A DNA stretch of 11,543 nt from an uncultured Bacteroidales bacterium (lineage in GTDB: Bacteria > Bacteroidota > Bacteroidia > Bacteroidales > Paludibacteraceae). The notes below the pieces were generated by a model. The model was given only the letters and a program-made list of their open reading frames with translations, did not search any database and was not told the origin of the DNA. A program made the translations under genes and the position numbers. Location: positions 1-11,543 of the forward strand of contig CAIYTJ010000559.1 in NCBI GenBank assembly GCA_903929065.1, given 5' to 3'. Positions within the stretch are counted from its first letter, which is position 1. Every line of letters starts with the position of its first letter. Positions 1-6,745 of this stretch are shown here, piece by piece.

Positions 1-37
1 AATTCAAATTTCTAATTCCATTCTTTTTTTTCACTGC

Positions 38-68
38 CAAAATTACAAAACACATTTAACACTACCAA
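38..68 (-). promoter_or_regulatory. Possible Bacteroidetes-type promoter reading leftward out of the window
   Basis: On the minus strand there is TAATTTTG at 45-38, a full match to the Bacteroidetes -7 consensus TAnnTTTG. Exactly 19 bp upstream of it lies TTGG at 68-65, three of four bases of the -33 TTTG element. Just upstream of that sits an all-A/T perfect inverted repeat (84-105), which could act as an UP-like tract. The promoter would lie downstream of the arginine decarboxylase terminator and serve a gene beyond the left edge. This rests on sequence match only; in AT-rich DNA such matches arise by chance. Confidence 0.35.
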
Positions 69-83
69 CCATTTTCCACACTA

Positions 84-105
84 TTTTTTAAATAAATTTA
101 AAAAA
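84..105. repeat. Perfect all-A/T inverted repeat (10 bp arms, 2 nt spacer)
   Basis: TTTTTTAAAT at 84-93 and ATTTAAAAAA at 96-105 are exact reverse complements separated by AA. The palindrome contains no G or C, and lies between the speA terminator and the candidate leftward promoter. It could be an UP-element-like A/T tract or simply low-complexity DNA. As an RNA hairpin it would be weak. Confidence 0.5.
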
Positions 106-147
106 CCCTGTGAAAGTATGTTTTAAATAAGATAAATTTCGCGAATC

Positions 148-180
148 AAAAAAGAGGATAACTTCTCAGTCACCCTCTTT
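148..180 (-). terminator. Rho-independent terminator of the arginine decarboxylase gene
   Basis: On the minus strand, arms 180-169 and 162-151 form a 12 bp stem around a 6 nt loop (TGAGAA). The outer 7 bp AAAGAGG/CCTCTTT are perfect and the inner 5 bp include two G-U wobbles. The stem runs straight into a run of T (153-148). On the plus strand the two wobble pairs become A-C mismatches, so the structure is built for minus-strand transcription. It lies about 35 nt past the stop codon of the decarboxylase gene. Confidence 0.8.
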
Positions 181-182
181 CC

Positions 183-209
183 ACTTTATAAACTTTATAA
201 ACTTTCAAT
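183..209. repeat. 9-bp tandem repeat (ACTTTATAA x2 plus one degenerate copy)
   Basis: ACTTTATAA occurs at 183-191 and again at 192-200, followed by the degenerate copy ACTTTCAAT at 201-209. The repeat fills the gap between the decarboxylase stop codon and its terminator hairpin. It is a short tandem duplication with no evident function. Confidence 0.7.
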
Positions 210-214
210 CTAAA

Positions 215-1606
215 TCAATATCCCAATATCTTCAGCATCGATTTATAGCTCTGCTCTTTGGCAAACAGTTTGGTAAAGTATTCGCCGTCTTCGTCCTTGT
301 CAATAATAACCAGCTTCGGGGCAGGAATCAGACAGTGCTGTATGCCGCCAAAACCGCTCAGTGATTCCTGATAGGCGCCTGTATGGAAGAAGCCGATATA
401 TTGTTCTCGCTCGTCCTGCATTTTGGGAAGAAAAACGGCATTGGAATGAACTTCTGCATTATAAAAATCTTCACTGTCGCAGGTCAGTCCGCCCAGATTC
501 ACGCGCTCATATTCCGATTCCCAATTATTGATTGCCAGAAATACATATCGCTGGTTTATTGCCCAGGTGTCTGGAAGCGTAGTCATAAACGAACTGTCAA
601 TCATATTCCATAACTCACGGTCGTTCTGTTTCTTTTGATTCACAATGGAGTAAAGCATTGCACCGCTTTCGCCCACCGTGTACGATCCGAATTCGGTAAA
701 TATGTGGGGTTCAGGCACTCCGTTTTGCGTACAAATCGTTTTAATCTGCGCTACAATTTCTTCAGCCATATACTCATAATCGTACACCATATCCAGGTGA
801 GTCTGAATCGGGAAGCCGCCGCCAATGTTCAAACTATCCAGTTGTGGACATTTCTTTTTCAGTTCGCAATACAGATTCACCGCTTTATTCAGCTCATTCC
901 AGTAATATGCCGTGTCTTTTACTCCCGTATTTATAAAGAAATGAAGCATCTTCAGTTCCACCTGTGGATTGTTGGCAATGTGTTTAGTGTAATACGGAAT
1001 GATATCATTGTATCGAATACCCAGACGGGAAGTATAGAAGTCGAACTTCGGTTCTTCTTCCGCAGCAATGCGCATACCCACATTAAACTTGATATCAAAG
1101 TCCTTTAGAAACAAGTCCAGTTCGAATTTATTGTCCAATATAGGAATGACGTTTGTAAATCCCTGACGCATTAGATTCTGAATGTTTTCTACGTATTGAG
1201 GACGTTTAAATCCGTTACATACAACAAAAGTATCCTGTTTAATTAATCCCTGTTCAAACAAAGTCTCTAATATATTGATATCGAATGCTGAAGAAGTTTC
1301 GATATGTACGCCATGCTTCAACACTTCTTCCAATACAAATGAGAAATGCGAACTTTTGGTGCAATAGCAATAATTATAGTCGCCTTCATAATCAACTTTG
1401 GCCATTGCCACATTGAACATGCGGCGCGCTTTCTGAATGTTTTCGGCGATTTTAGGCAAATAAGAAATGCGCAATGGAGTACCGTATTGCTTAATAATAT
1501 CCATCAATGGAACTCCGCACCATTCCAGTTCGTTTTCAACAAGGTTGAACTCATCGTTAGGAAATTCGAAACTTTGTTCGATCAGATCTACATATTTATT
1601 TTTCAT
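215..1606 (-). CDS. speA: Arginine decarboxylase, Bacteroidetes short form (fold III PLP enzyme)
   Basis: The 463-residue product is a fold-type III, alanine-racemase-like PLP decarboxylase, expected to convert L-arginine to agmatine plus CO2 in the cytoplasm as the first step of polyamine synthesis. Visible landmarks are: Lys84 in YCTKSSH (Schiff-base lysine of the N-terminal barrel); His222 in LHFFINTG (stacks on PLP); GGGFP at 262-266 (PLP-phosphate glycine loop); Glu305 in TEFGSY (replacing the usual EPGR); Cys376-Asp377 in GGLTCDSED (the decarboxylase C-D pair); and GAYQ at 410-413. It is much shorter than the roughly 630-660 residue SpeA of enterics and matches the form I know from Flavobacteriia and relatives. 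The ATG at 1606 is preceded by an A/T-rich leader and a good promoter. No speB or other polyamine gene is in view. A diaminopimelate- or carboxynorspermidine-type specificity is possible but less likely. Confidence 0.82.
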   Translation of the reverse strand: MKNKYVDLIEQSFEFPNDEFNLVENELEWCGVPLMDIIKQYGTPLRISYLPKIAENIQKARRMFNVAMAKVDYEGDYNYCYCTKSSHFSFVLEEVLKHGVHIETSSAFDINILETLFEQGLIKQDTFVVCNGFKRPQYVENIQNLMRQGFTNVIPILDNKFELDLFLKDFDIKFNVGMRIAAEEEPKFDFYTSRLGIRYNDIIPYYTKHIANNPQVELKMLHFFINTGVKDTAYYWNELNKAVNLYCELKKKCPQLDSLNIGGGFPIQTHLDMVYDYEYMAEEIVAQIKTICTQNGVPEPHIFTEFGSYTVGESGAMLYSIVNQKKQNDRELWNMIDSSFMTTLPDTWAINQRYVFLAINNWESEYERVNLGGLTCDSEDFYNAEVHSNAVFLPKMQDEREQYIGFFHTGAYQESLSGFGGIQHCLIPAPKLVIIDKDEDGEYFTKLFAKEQSYKSMLKILGY

Positions 1607-1714
1607 TTTTGCGTTCTTTAGTTTAATTGAAAATCGAAATCCGGGTTAGTTAGTTTGTTCAAAATATTCCAATGTAAGTGAATCGGATTTGTTGTTTTGA
1701 ATTGAAAAAGTGTG

Positions 1715-1722
1715 CAAAAGTA
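1715..1722 (-). promoter_or_regulatory. Candidate promoter of the arginine decarboxylase gene
   Basis: The minus strand reads TACTTTTG at 1722-1715, a full match to the Bacteroidetes -7 element TAnnTTTG and identical to the one upstream of hpt. No clear TTTG is seen 19-21 bp upstream, so the -33 element is weak. A start near 1708 would give a leader of about 100 nt before the ATG at 1606. No riboswitch or obvious attenuator is seen in that leader. Confidence 0.5.
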
Positions 1723-2008
1723 ATGAATAAATTATTTAATCGGGATATTTAAAGAATAATTTTTCAAAAAATCTCCGTATCGCAGTATCATTACAATTGA
1801 TTTACTTATTAATACTGAACAATTGCCTTTAATTGGTTTTTAATAATATTATAAATGATTTCCTTGATTAGAGTTGATTTCGTGGATATAAATTTCTTAT
1901 ATATTTTAAATATATGAGCAAACTGTTTCATTTACTATCATATAGGGGTTGTTCTATTTGTTCGAAATGTGTTATATAGAGACAATAAAAAATTAATTAT
2001 TCAATTTA

Positions 2009-2040
2009 TATGTCTTTTTATAAATAATTTTCTATCTTTG
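2009..2040 (+). promoter_or_regulatory. Candidate promoter of the T9SS cargo gene
   Basis: TATCTTTG at 2033-2040 is a full match to the -7 consensus TAnnTTTG. TATG at 2009-2012, 20 bp upstream, is a poor match to the -33 TTTG. Transcription starting near 2047 would give a leader of about 88 nt before the ATG at 2135. The leader ends in an A-rich stretch, typical of Bacteroidetes start regions. Confidence 0.5.
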
Positions 2041-2134
2041 TTGTCATTCCAAATTTGGAATTCTTTAAAAACCAGTTCTAAGTAGCTAAATCATATTTTT
2101 AGCCGGAAACAGATTAAAATTAAAAATAAATTAT

Positions 2135-3418
2135 ATGAGAAAGATTAGCCTGATAATAGCGCTTACTTTTGTTGTTGTTTTTATATCACAAGCACAAATC
2201 CTACAAGAAGATTTTTCTACGCTTACCAATGGAGATAATACTACGACATCCGGTGCAGGAGTAGCATGGACGGGAGATTCTAATTTCCCCACTGTTTCAA
2301 GTGCTTATCAGGCTGGCGGTGCAGTAAAATTGGGTACAAGTTCAAAAGCAGGTTCAATTATTTCAAAAGTCCTTGATTTATCTGTAAATGGAGGAAAATT
2401 CAATGTAAGCTTTGATGTTAAAGGATGGACAACTGTAGAAGGTTCTATTAAAGTCACCGTTACCGGTTTAACCGCACAAACAGTTACTTATACAGCAACA
2501 ATGGCTTCAACTGCTTTCGAAAATAAGGTGCTTTCATTTACCGGCGGCACAGCAAATTCCACCGTAACCATTGAAACAACGGCAAAACGTGCTTACATTG
2601 ACAATGTAAATGTTTACATTTCGTGTACCGCTTCAAATATTGCATTTGCAACTCCCACGGTTACCAAATTTACCGGAGATGCAGCATTCACTCAAACACC
2701 TACTTCGTTAAATACCACGTCTCCATTTACCTTTGCAAGTTCGGCAACAAGTGTGGCAACGGTTAATGCAACCACAGGATTAGTTACCGTTGTCGGAATC
2801 GGAACTTCAACCATTACCGCCAGCCAGATAACTGATGGAACTTATTGTGCATCTTCGGCTGGTTACACTTTAAATGTAACAGCACCACCAACGCTTACAG
2901 TAACCGATGTGACCAATCCATCACTAACTGCTGATGCAGGTAAATCGGTATCACAGGTAATTAATATCAGTGCAGTAAATCTTACAACAAATTTAGGACT
3001 TGCAATTACAGGTGCCAATGCTTCACTGTTCTCATTGTCGCAATATTCAATTACACAAACCGGAGGGAATGTGCCAAACACTTCAGTTACCATTACGTAC
3101 TCCCCAACAGCAGTTGGAAATCATTCAGCAACGTTAACAATGGCCAGTACTGGCGCTATCGATTTATCACGATCACTTACCGGCACTGCAACTATTGCTT
3201 CAGGACTTAACGAGCTTAGTAACCCATTGAATGTTTTTGTGGAAAATAAAAATATCAGGTTTAATGCCGGTGCGGGTGAAACGATTGACATTTACAATGC
3301 AATCGGACAAAAACTGGTACATGGTTTAACCGTTGAAGGATTCAATTCAATTCCAATGACAGGGCAGGGCGTTATGTTAGTCAGAGTTGGAAACCGTACG
3401 ACAAAAGTAATTTTATAA
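2135..3418 (+). CDS. Secreted beta-sandwich protein with T9SS C-terminal sorting domain
   Basis: The 427-residue protein has a classic signal peptide (MRKIS, then a hydrophobic core, probable cleavage after SQA at 18-20). Residues about 22-162 look like a jelly-roll module opening with LQEDFSTL. Residues about 170-248 look like a BIG2-type Ig-like domain (SVATVNATTGLVTVVGIGTSTITA). Residues about 252-352 look like another Ig/ASH-type beta-sandwich ending in SRSLTGTA. Residues about 361-427 fit a Por/type IX sorting domain (ETIDIYNAIGQKL, ending GVMLVRVGNRTTKVIL). It should cross the inner membrane by Sec and the outer membrane by T9SS, and be surface-attached or released. It is rich in Thr, Ser and Ala with almost no Cys, and no catalytic domain is visible, so an adhesin, matrix or surface-layer role is only a guess. 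It is monocistronic and convergent with the next gene, stops 6 nt apart. Confidence 0.72.
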   Translation: MRKISLIIALTFVVVFISQAQILQEDFSTLTNGDNTTTSGAGVAWTGDSNFPTVSSAYQAGGAVKLGTSSKAGSIISKVLDLSVNGGKFNVSFDVKGWTTVEGSIKVTVTGLTAQTVTYTATMASTAFENKVLSFTGGTANSTVTIETTAKRAYIDNVNVYISCTASNIAFATPTVTKFTGDAAFTQTPTSLNTTSPFTFASSATSVATVNATTGLVTVVGIGTSTITASQITDGTYCASSAGYTLNVTAPPTLTVTDVTNPSLTADAGKSVSQVINISAVNLTTNLGLAITGANASLFSLSQYSITQTGGNVPNTSVTITYSPTAVGNHSATLTMASTGAIDLSRSLTGTATIASGLNELSNPLNVFVENKNIRFNAGAGETIDIYNAIGQKLVHGLTVEGFNSIPMTGQGVMLVRVGNRTTKVIL

Positions 3419-3424
3419 ATAGAA

Positions 3425-4084
3425 TTAAACCAGCCAGCTTACTTCAAATTGTTTTAAAGAAGCATACTTTTCAAGTAATTCCAGGGAGTGATCTACCGCC
3501 TCTTGCAAACCTGCATTTCCACTATAACCGTTGATAATCATCAGTAAATTGGCAGTTTCTGCAGAGATTTTGGTACGCTCATTATCGCTTGTTGGTGTTC
3601 CTATTCCTCCGGCTTCGTCGCGATAAAGTGGCAGACCTTCCACATTCAACAATCCGCGTCCGATGGCTTCAAAAACATCGCTGGCAGTGCCAACGCCCAG
3701 TTCTACATCTCCCTGAATTTTATCCATATCAAATCCTCCAATGGAAAAACCGCTGCGGATGGAAACCAGATTGATAATATCAACCAACGTGCTTACTTTG
3801 TAAATTTCTATTTCACGTACTATTCGGCGGCAAAGTGCTTCTGCAGATGGTCGGTAGCGGTTCGGATCTTTTCCCAACAGTTTGTAAGCATGGCGGGTGG
3901 CGGCAATTTCAAGACGTTTGTTTATTTCTTCGATGGAATAATTGGCTGCAATCCGTGCAATTTCTGCTTCCATTTCCTGCCAGAGCTCGGCAGATGTTTC
4001 AGAATTTTGTACATTGCAACGAATAACTGCCAATTTAAGAGTTGGACAAGTAGAACGAATTATATCTGAAATACTTATTTCCAT
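3425..4084 (-). CDS. B3/B4 tRNA-binding-domain protein (PheRS-beta-like, stand-alone)
   Basis: The 219-residue protein matches the stand-alone B3/4 family (COG3382), related to the B3/B4 editing and tRNA-recognition module of the phenylalanyl-tRNA synthetase beta subunit. Recognisable stretches are RYRPSAEALCRRI (76-88), STLVDIINLVSIRSGFSIGGFD (about 98-119), PLYRDEAGGIGTPTSDNERT (152-171) and a helical C-terminus. No transmembrane segment or signal peptide is seen. Family members are suspected of binding or proof-reading tRNA or a related substrate, but the function is not established; tRNA editing here is inference. It is the last gene of the minus-strand cluster, starting 27 nt after pgeF, without its own recognisable promoter. 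Its stop is 6 nt from the stop of the convergent secreted-protein gene, with no terminator between them. Confidence 0.75.
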   Translation of the reverse strand: MEISISDIIRSTCPTLKLAVIRCNVQNSETSAELWQEMEAEIARIAANYSIEEINKRLEIAATRHAYKLLGKDPNRYRPSAEALCRRIVREIEIYKVSTLVDIINLVSIRSGFSIGGFDMDKIQGDVELGVGTASDVFEAIGRGLLNVEGLPLYRDEAGGIGTPTSDNERTKISAETANLLMIINGYSGNAGLQEAVDHSLELLEKYASLKQFEVSWLV

Positions 4085-4111
4085 TCTTGAACTAATTAAC
4101 GGGTAAACAAA

Positions 4112-4903
4112 TTAACCAATAACCAATTTCTTCAACATAATTCCACTCAGCATCCTGCCGGATTTTATTCCAAGTCGACGTGCTGAAAAGAATCTTTCGT
4201 GTTCGGTAAACGTACAGATTCCGGATATTTCAATATGTTCGGGTAAAATCCCTGTTTTTTCAAGGCTTTGTTGGTTTGCTTTCCACAGATCGAGATAAAA
4301 AGTGTTGTTTCTGATTTGCACTATTTCTGAAACATCTAAACCGGCTGTTTCAAAGTTTTCAACCACTTCTTTTCCAACGTTGTAAACTTCACCCGAAATG
4401 GACGGTCCAATTGTGACGAGAATGTCTTCAGGTTTGCATTTATACCTTTGCACCATTGCTATCACAGTCTTTTCAGTTATCCGAGCGCATGTTCCTCGCC
4501 AACCGGCATGAGCTGCTGCAACAGCTTTTTTGACCGGATCGAAAAACAACAGCGGCACACAATCAGCCGTGGTAACACCGATACAAACTCCGGCAATATT
4601 GGTAATCAATGCATCAACACCATTTAAATATTGATTCTTTTCTTCAATTGAAAAATTGAAAAATGTCTCGTCTATTTCCCTGATTTCAGTTCCGTGCGTT
4701 TGATAAGGGAATATCAACCGATTGGAACCAATTCCAAATTCGTTACACAATATTCGTTGATTTTCGGCAACATGAACCGGATTATCTCCCGAAAACGGAC
4801 TCAGATTTAATGATGCATAATTGCCCACGCTTACACCGCCTTCACGGCTTGTGCAAAAATGGGCAATCTCCTTGTATTTTTCAAGTAATTGATATGTTAT
4901 CAT
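4112..4903 (-). CDS. pgeF: Peptidoglycan editing factor PgeF (YfiH/YlmD laccase-fold family)
   Basis: The 263-residue protein belongs to the DUF152/YfiH 'polyphenol oxidase' fold, now known as the cytoplasmic peptidoglycan editing factor. It removes wrongly incorporated residues such as L-Ser from UDP-MurNAc precursors; some homologues act as purine nucleosidases. The zinc-site residues are in place: His70 in QTHGTE, Cys115 in TTADCVPLLFFD and His132 in AAAHAGWRGT. The C-terminal signature is SARRLGIKSGRM (240-251). The second cysteine common in many homologues (GPxIGxCCYEVG) is absent; here it reads GPSISGEVYNVG (167-178). Its length is typical of the family. It lies 27 nt downstream of obg, in a gap made largely of an 11-bp direct repeat, and shares that operon. 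Confidence 0.9.
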   Translation of the reverse strand: MITYQLLEKYKEIAHFCTSREGGVSVGNYASLNLSPFSGDNPVHVAENQRILCNEFGIGSNRLIFPYQTHGTEIREIDETFFNFSIEEKNQYLNGVDALITNIAGVCIGVTTADCVPLLFFDPVKKAVAAAHAGWRGTCARITEKTVIAMVQRYKCKPEDILVTIGPSISGEVYNVGKEVVENFETAGLDVSEIVQIRNNTFYLDLWKANQQSLEKTGILPEHIEISGICTFTEHERFFSARRLGIKSGRMLSGIMLKKLVIG

Positions 4904-4928
4904 AACTACCGACTACAAACTACCGACT
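4904..4928. repeat. 11-bp direct repeat just before the pgeF start codon
   Basis: AACTACCGACT occurs at 4904-4914 and 4918-4928, separated by ACA (period 14 bp). It fills nearly the whole obg-pgeF gap and abuts the pgeF ATG, so on the message it reads AGTCGGTAGTT twice before the start. It may be a small tandem duplication, part of an interspersed Bacteroidetes spacer repeat, or an element affecting pgeF translation. Confidence 0.8.
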
Positions 4929-4930
4929 GA

Positions 4931-6064
4931 TTAAAGTTCATCCCAACCGATTCCTTTGTATTGACTCAAATCATCCTCTTCTTCTTCGTCGATTTCTTCC
5001 TCAATTTCCTCTTCAACTTCGTGATAAGCAATTTCCATTGGACGATGTGTGATTTCAACAACCTTATTGGACTCTTTGTTGATTTCAGTCCAGATTAAAT
5101 CTTTCAGTTCGGGAATTCCCATGCCGCTTACCGACGATATAAAGACAGTCTGAATGCCTTGTGGGAGTTCTTTTTTCATTTCTTCCAACAATTCATCATC
5201 CAGCATATCACATTTTGTAATTGCCAAAATGCGCTGTTTGTCAACCAGTTCCGGATTGTATTGTTTTAATTCGTTGAGCAAAATATCATATTCTTTCACC
5301 ACATCTTCACTATCGACCGGAATCATAAACAGCAAAATGGAATTTCGCTCAATATGACGCAAAAATCGCAATCCCAATCCGCGACCTTCAGCCGCACCTT
5401 CAATAATTCCGGGAATATCAGCCATAACGAATGATTTTCCATCGCGGTACGATACAATTCCCAGATTCGGAACCAAGGTGGTAAAAGGATAATCGGCAAT
5501 TTCGGGCTTGGCAGCCGAGACAACCGAAAGCAAGGTAGATTTGCCGGCATTCGGAAAACCAACCAATCCTACATCGGCCAATACCTTGAGCTGAAGAATA
5601 ACTGTTTTTTCGATGGAAGGTTCGCCGGGTTGTGCAAAACGTGGAGTTTGATTGGTGGCTGTGCGGAAATGCCAGTTACCCTGGCCGCCCCGGCCGCCTT
5701 TTACCAACACAACTTCTTCACCGTCATTGGTAATATCACATAAGAATTCACCGGTTTCGGCATCATAAACCACCGTACCGCATGGCACTTCAATGACTTT
5801 GTCGTCGCCTTCTTTACCAAAACTCCGGCTTAAACTACCGCTTTCGCCATCGCCGGCATGTATGTGTCGGGCATATTTAAGGTGAATAAGTGTCCAGTGA
5901 TTCTTGCTTCCGCGTAAAATTATATGACCACCCCGACCGCCATCACCGCCATCAGGACCACCTTTCATGGTCAGTTTATCGCGATATAAATGTTTTGAAC
6001 CAGGTCCACCTTTGCCCGAACGGCAAAATATTTTTACATAATCAACAAAGTTTGAACTAGCCAT
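4931..6064 (-). CDS. obgE: Obg family GTPase ObgE/CgtA
   Basis: The 377-residue GTPase acts in large ribosomal subunit assembly and stress control. Residues 1-160 form the glycine-rich Obg domain (GKGGPGS, GGPDGGDGGRGG, VKGGRGGQGN). The GTPase domain follows: G1 GFPNAGKST (169-177), switch I FTTLVP (194-199), G3 DIPGII (216-221), G4 TKCD (283-286, for the usual NKxD) and G5 SSVSG (310-314). The C-terminus is short and very acidic, with Glu/Asp runs at about 348-365 before a DLSQYKGIGWDEL tail, instead of a folded OCT domain; this form is common in Bacteroidetes. The ATG at 6064 gives the usual MASSNFVDYVKIF start. It lies 84 nt after adk with a hairpin between them, suggesting attenuated read-through from the hpt promoter. 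Confidence 0.95.
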   Translation of the reverse strand: MASSNFVDYVKIFCRSGKGGPGSKHLYRDKLTMKGGPDGGDGGRGGHIILRGSKNHWTLIHLKYARHIHAGDGESGSLSRSFGKEGDDKVIEVPCGTVVYDAETGEFLCDITNDGEEVVLVKGGRGGQGNWHFRTATNQTPRFAQPGEPSIEKTVILQLKVLADVGLVGFPNAGKSTLLSVVSAAKPEIADYPFTTLVPNLGIVSYRDGKSFVMADIPGIIEGAAEGRGLGLRFLRHIERNSILLFMIPVDSEDVVKEYDILLNELKQYNPELVDKQRILAITKCDMLDDELLEEMKKELPQGIQTVFISSVSGMGIPELKDLIWTEINKESNKVVEITHRPMEIAYHEVEEEIEEEIDEEEEDDLSQYKGIGWDEL

Positions 6065-6088
6065 TTGAGTTTTTTAGTTTATGAGATA

Positions 6089-6125
6089 ACAAAACACACC
6101 GGATTTAGTTTCCGATGTGTTTTGT
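6089..6125 (-). terminator. Intercistronic hairpin between adk and obgE (partial terminator/attenuator)
   Basis: Arms 6089-6103 and 6111-6125 form a 15 bp stem with a 7-nt loop. The only imperfect pair (6099/6115) is C-A on the plus strand but G-U on the minus strand, so the stem is complete only in minus-strand RNA. The minus-strand message has an A-rich stretch before it and GTTTTGTTATC after it; that U-rich tail is weak for a strong terminator. It sits 23 nt after the adk stop and 24 nt before the obgE start. It probably tunes or processes the adk-obgE message rather than ending it. Confidence 0.65.
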
Positions 6126-6148
6126 GTTTTATTTTAATATGTTGATAA

Positions 6149-6724
6149 TTATCGTTTTGAATCGATAACAGTTGAAATACGTTCAAAAATTTCATCAATA
6201 GTACCCATACCATTGATGGCATTATATCTGTTCAGGTTTTTGTAGAATTCATTTACCGGTTCTGTCTGACAATGATAAACATCCAATCGTTTTTTTATCG
6301 TTTCAAGATTGTCATCGGTGCGTCCCGAAGTCTGTCCACGTGCAACCAACCTGTCAATCAATTCATTTTCATCTACTTTCAGGTCAATCAAAACCGAGAT
6401 TTCTTTATCCAGTTTTTTCATCATCACTTCCAACGCTTCGGCCTGAGCCACCGTGCGTGGAAATCCGTCCAGAATAATTCCGTTGCTGTCTTCGGCCTGG
6501 TTTTCAACGTGTTTTGATAAAATATCAATAATCATGGCATCAGGAACCAGATTTCCCTGCGAAATATAACTTTCGGCAGTTTTACCCAATTCGCTCTTTT
6601 CAGCAATTTCTTTACGAAGCAAATCGCCTGTCGATAAATGTTTCAACGTGTATTTTTCGACTATTAAATCGCTCTGCGTTCCCTTTCCGCTTCCGGGAGC
6701 ACCGCAAATAATGATATTCAGCAT
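6149..6724 (-). CDS. adk: Adenylate kinase, short-lid form
   Basis: The 191-residue cytoplasmic enzyme interconverts ATP + AMP and 2 ADP. Landmarks are the P-loop GAPGSGKGT (8-16), the AMP-binding STGDLLR (31-37), DGFPRT (86-91) and ARGQTSGRTDDN (128-139), where the bacterial LID domain is replaced by a short loop without zinc cysteines. This matches the short adenylate kinases usual in Bacteroidetes. The start at 6724 gives the P-loop its normal distance from the N-terminus. It lies 21 nt downstream of hpt, which salvages purines to IMP/GMP, so the pair forms a nucleotide-metabolism transcript. Confidence 0.95.
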   Translation of the reverse strand: MLNIIICGAPGSGKGTQSDLIVEKYTLKHLSTGDLLRKEIAEKSELGKTAESYISQGNLVPDAMIIDILSKHVENQAEDSNGIILDGFPRTVAQAEALEVMMKKLDKEISVLIDLKVDENELIDRLVARGQTSGRTDDNLETIKKRLDVYHCQTEPVNEFYKNLNRYNAINGMGTIDEIFERISTVIDSKR

Positions 6725-6745
6725 ATTCGTGTTTTTAAAAAATTA

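Larger units (their letters stand above)
1607..2134. other. AT-rich divergent intergenic region, no gene seen
   Basis: This gap of about 530 bases lies between the divergently transcribed decarboxylase and secreted-protein genes. It is strongly AT-rich and has frequent stops in all frames, and I see no coding potential or RNA gene. It holds candidate promoters for both neighbours and a perfect 17-nt A/T palindrome at 1899-1915 (8 bp arms around a single T). Beyond these, nothing stands out. Confidence 0.6.

Noticed and set aside
635..1108. Plus-strand open frame of 157 codons
   Set aside because: It is antisense to the arginine decarboxylase gene, whose motifs are intact. The product is rich in His, Phe and Ile as expected from reverse-complement reading, with no recognisable domain.
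1899..1915. 17-nt perfect palindrome as a terminator or operator
   Set aside because: It is all A/T with no G-C pairs, so a hairpin would be unstable. It does not follow a gene end, and chance is likely in such AT-rich DNA.
3416..3427. Terminator expected between the convergent secreted-protein and B3/4 genes
   Set aside because: The stops are only 6 nt apart and no inverted repeat with a T run is visible, so none was called.
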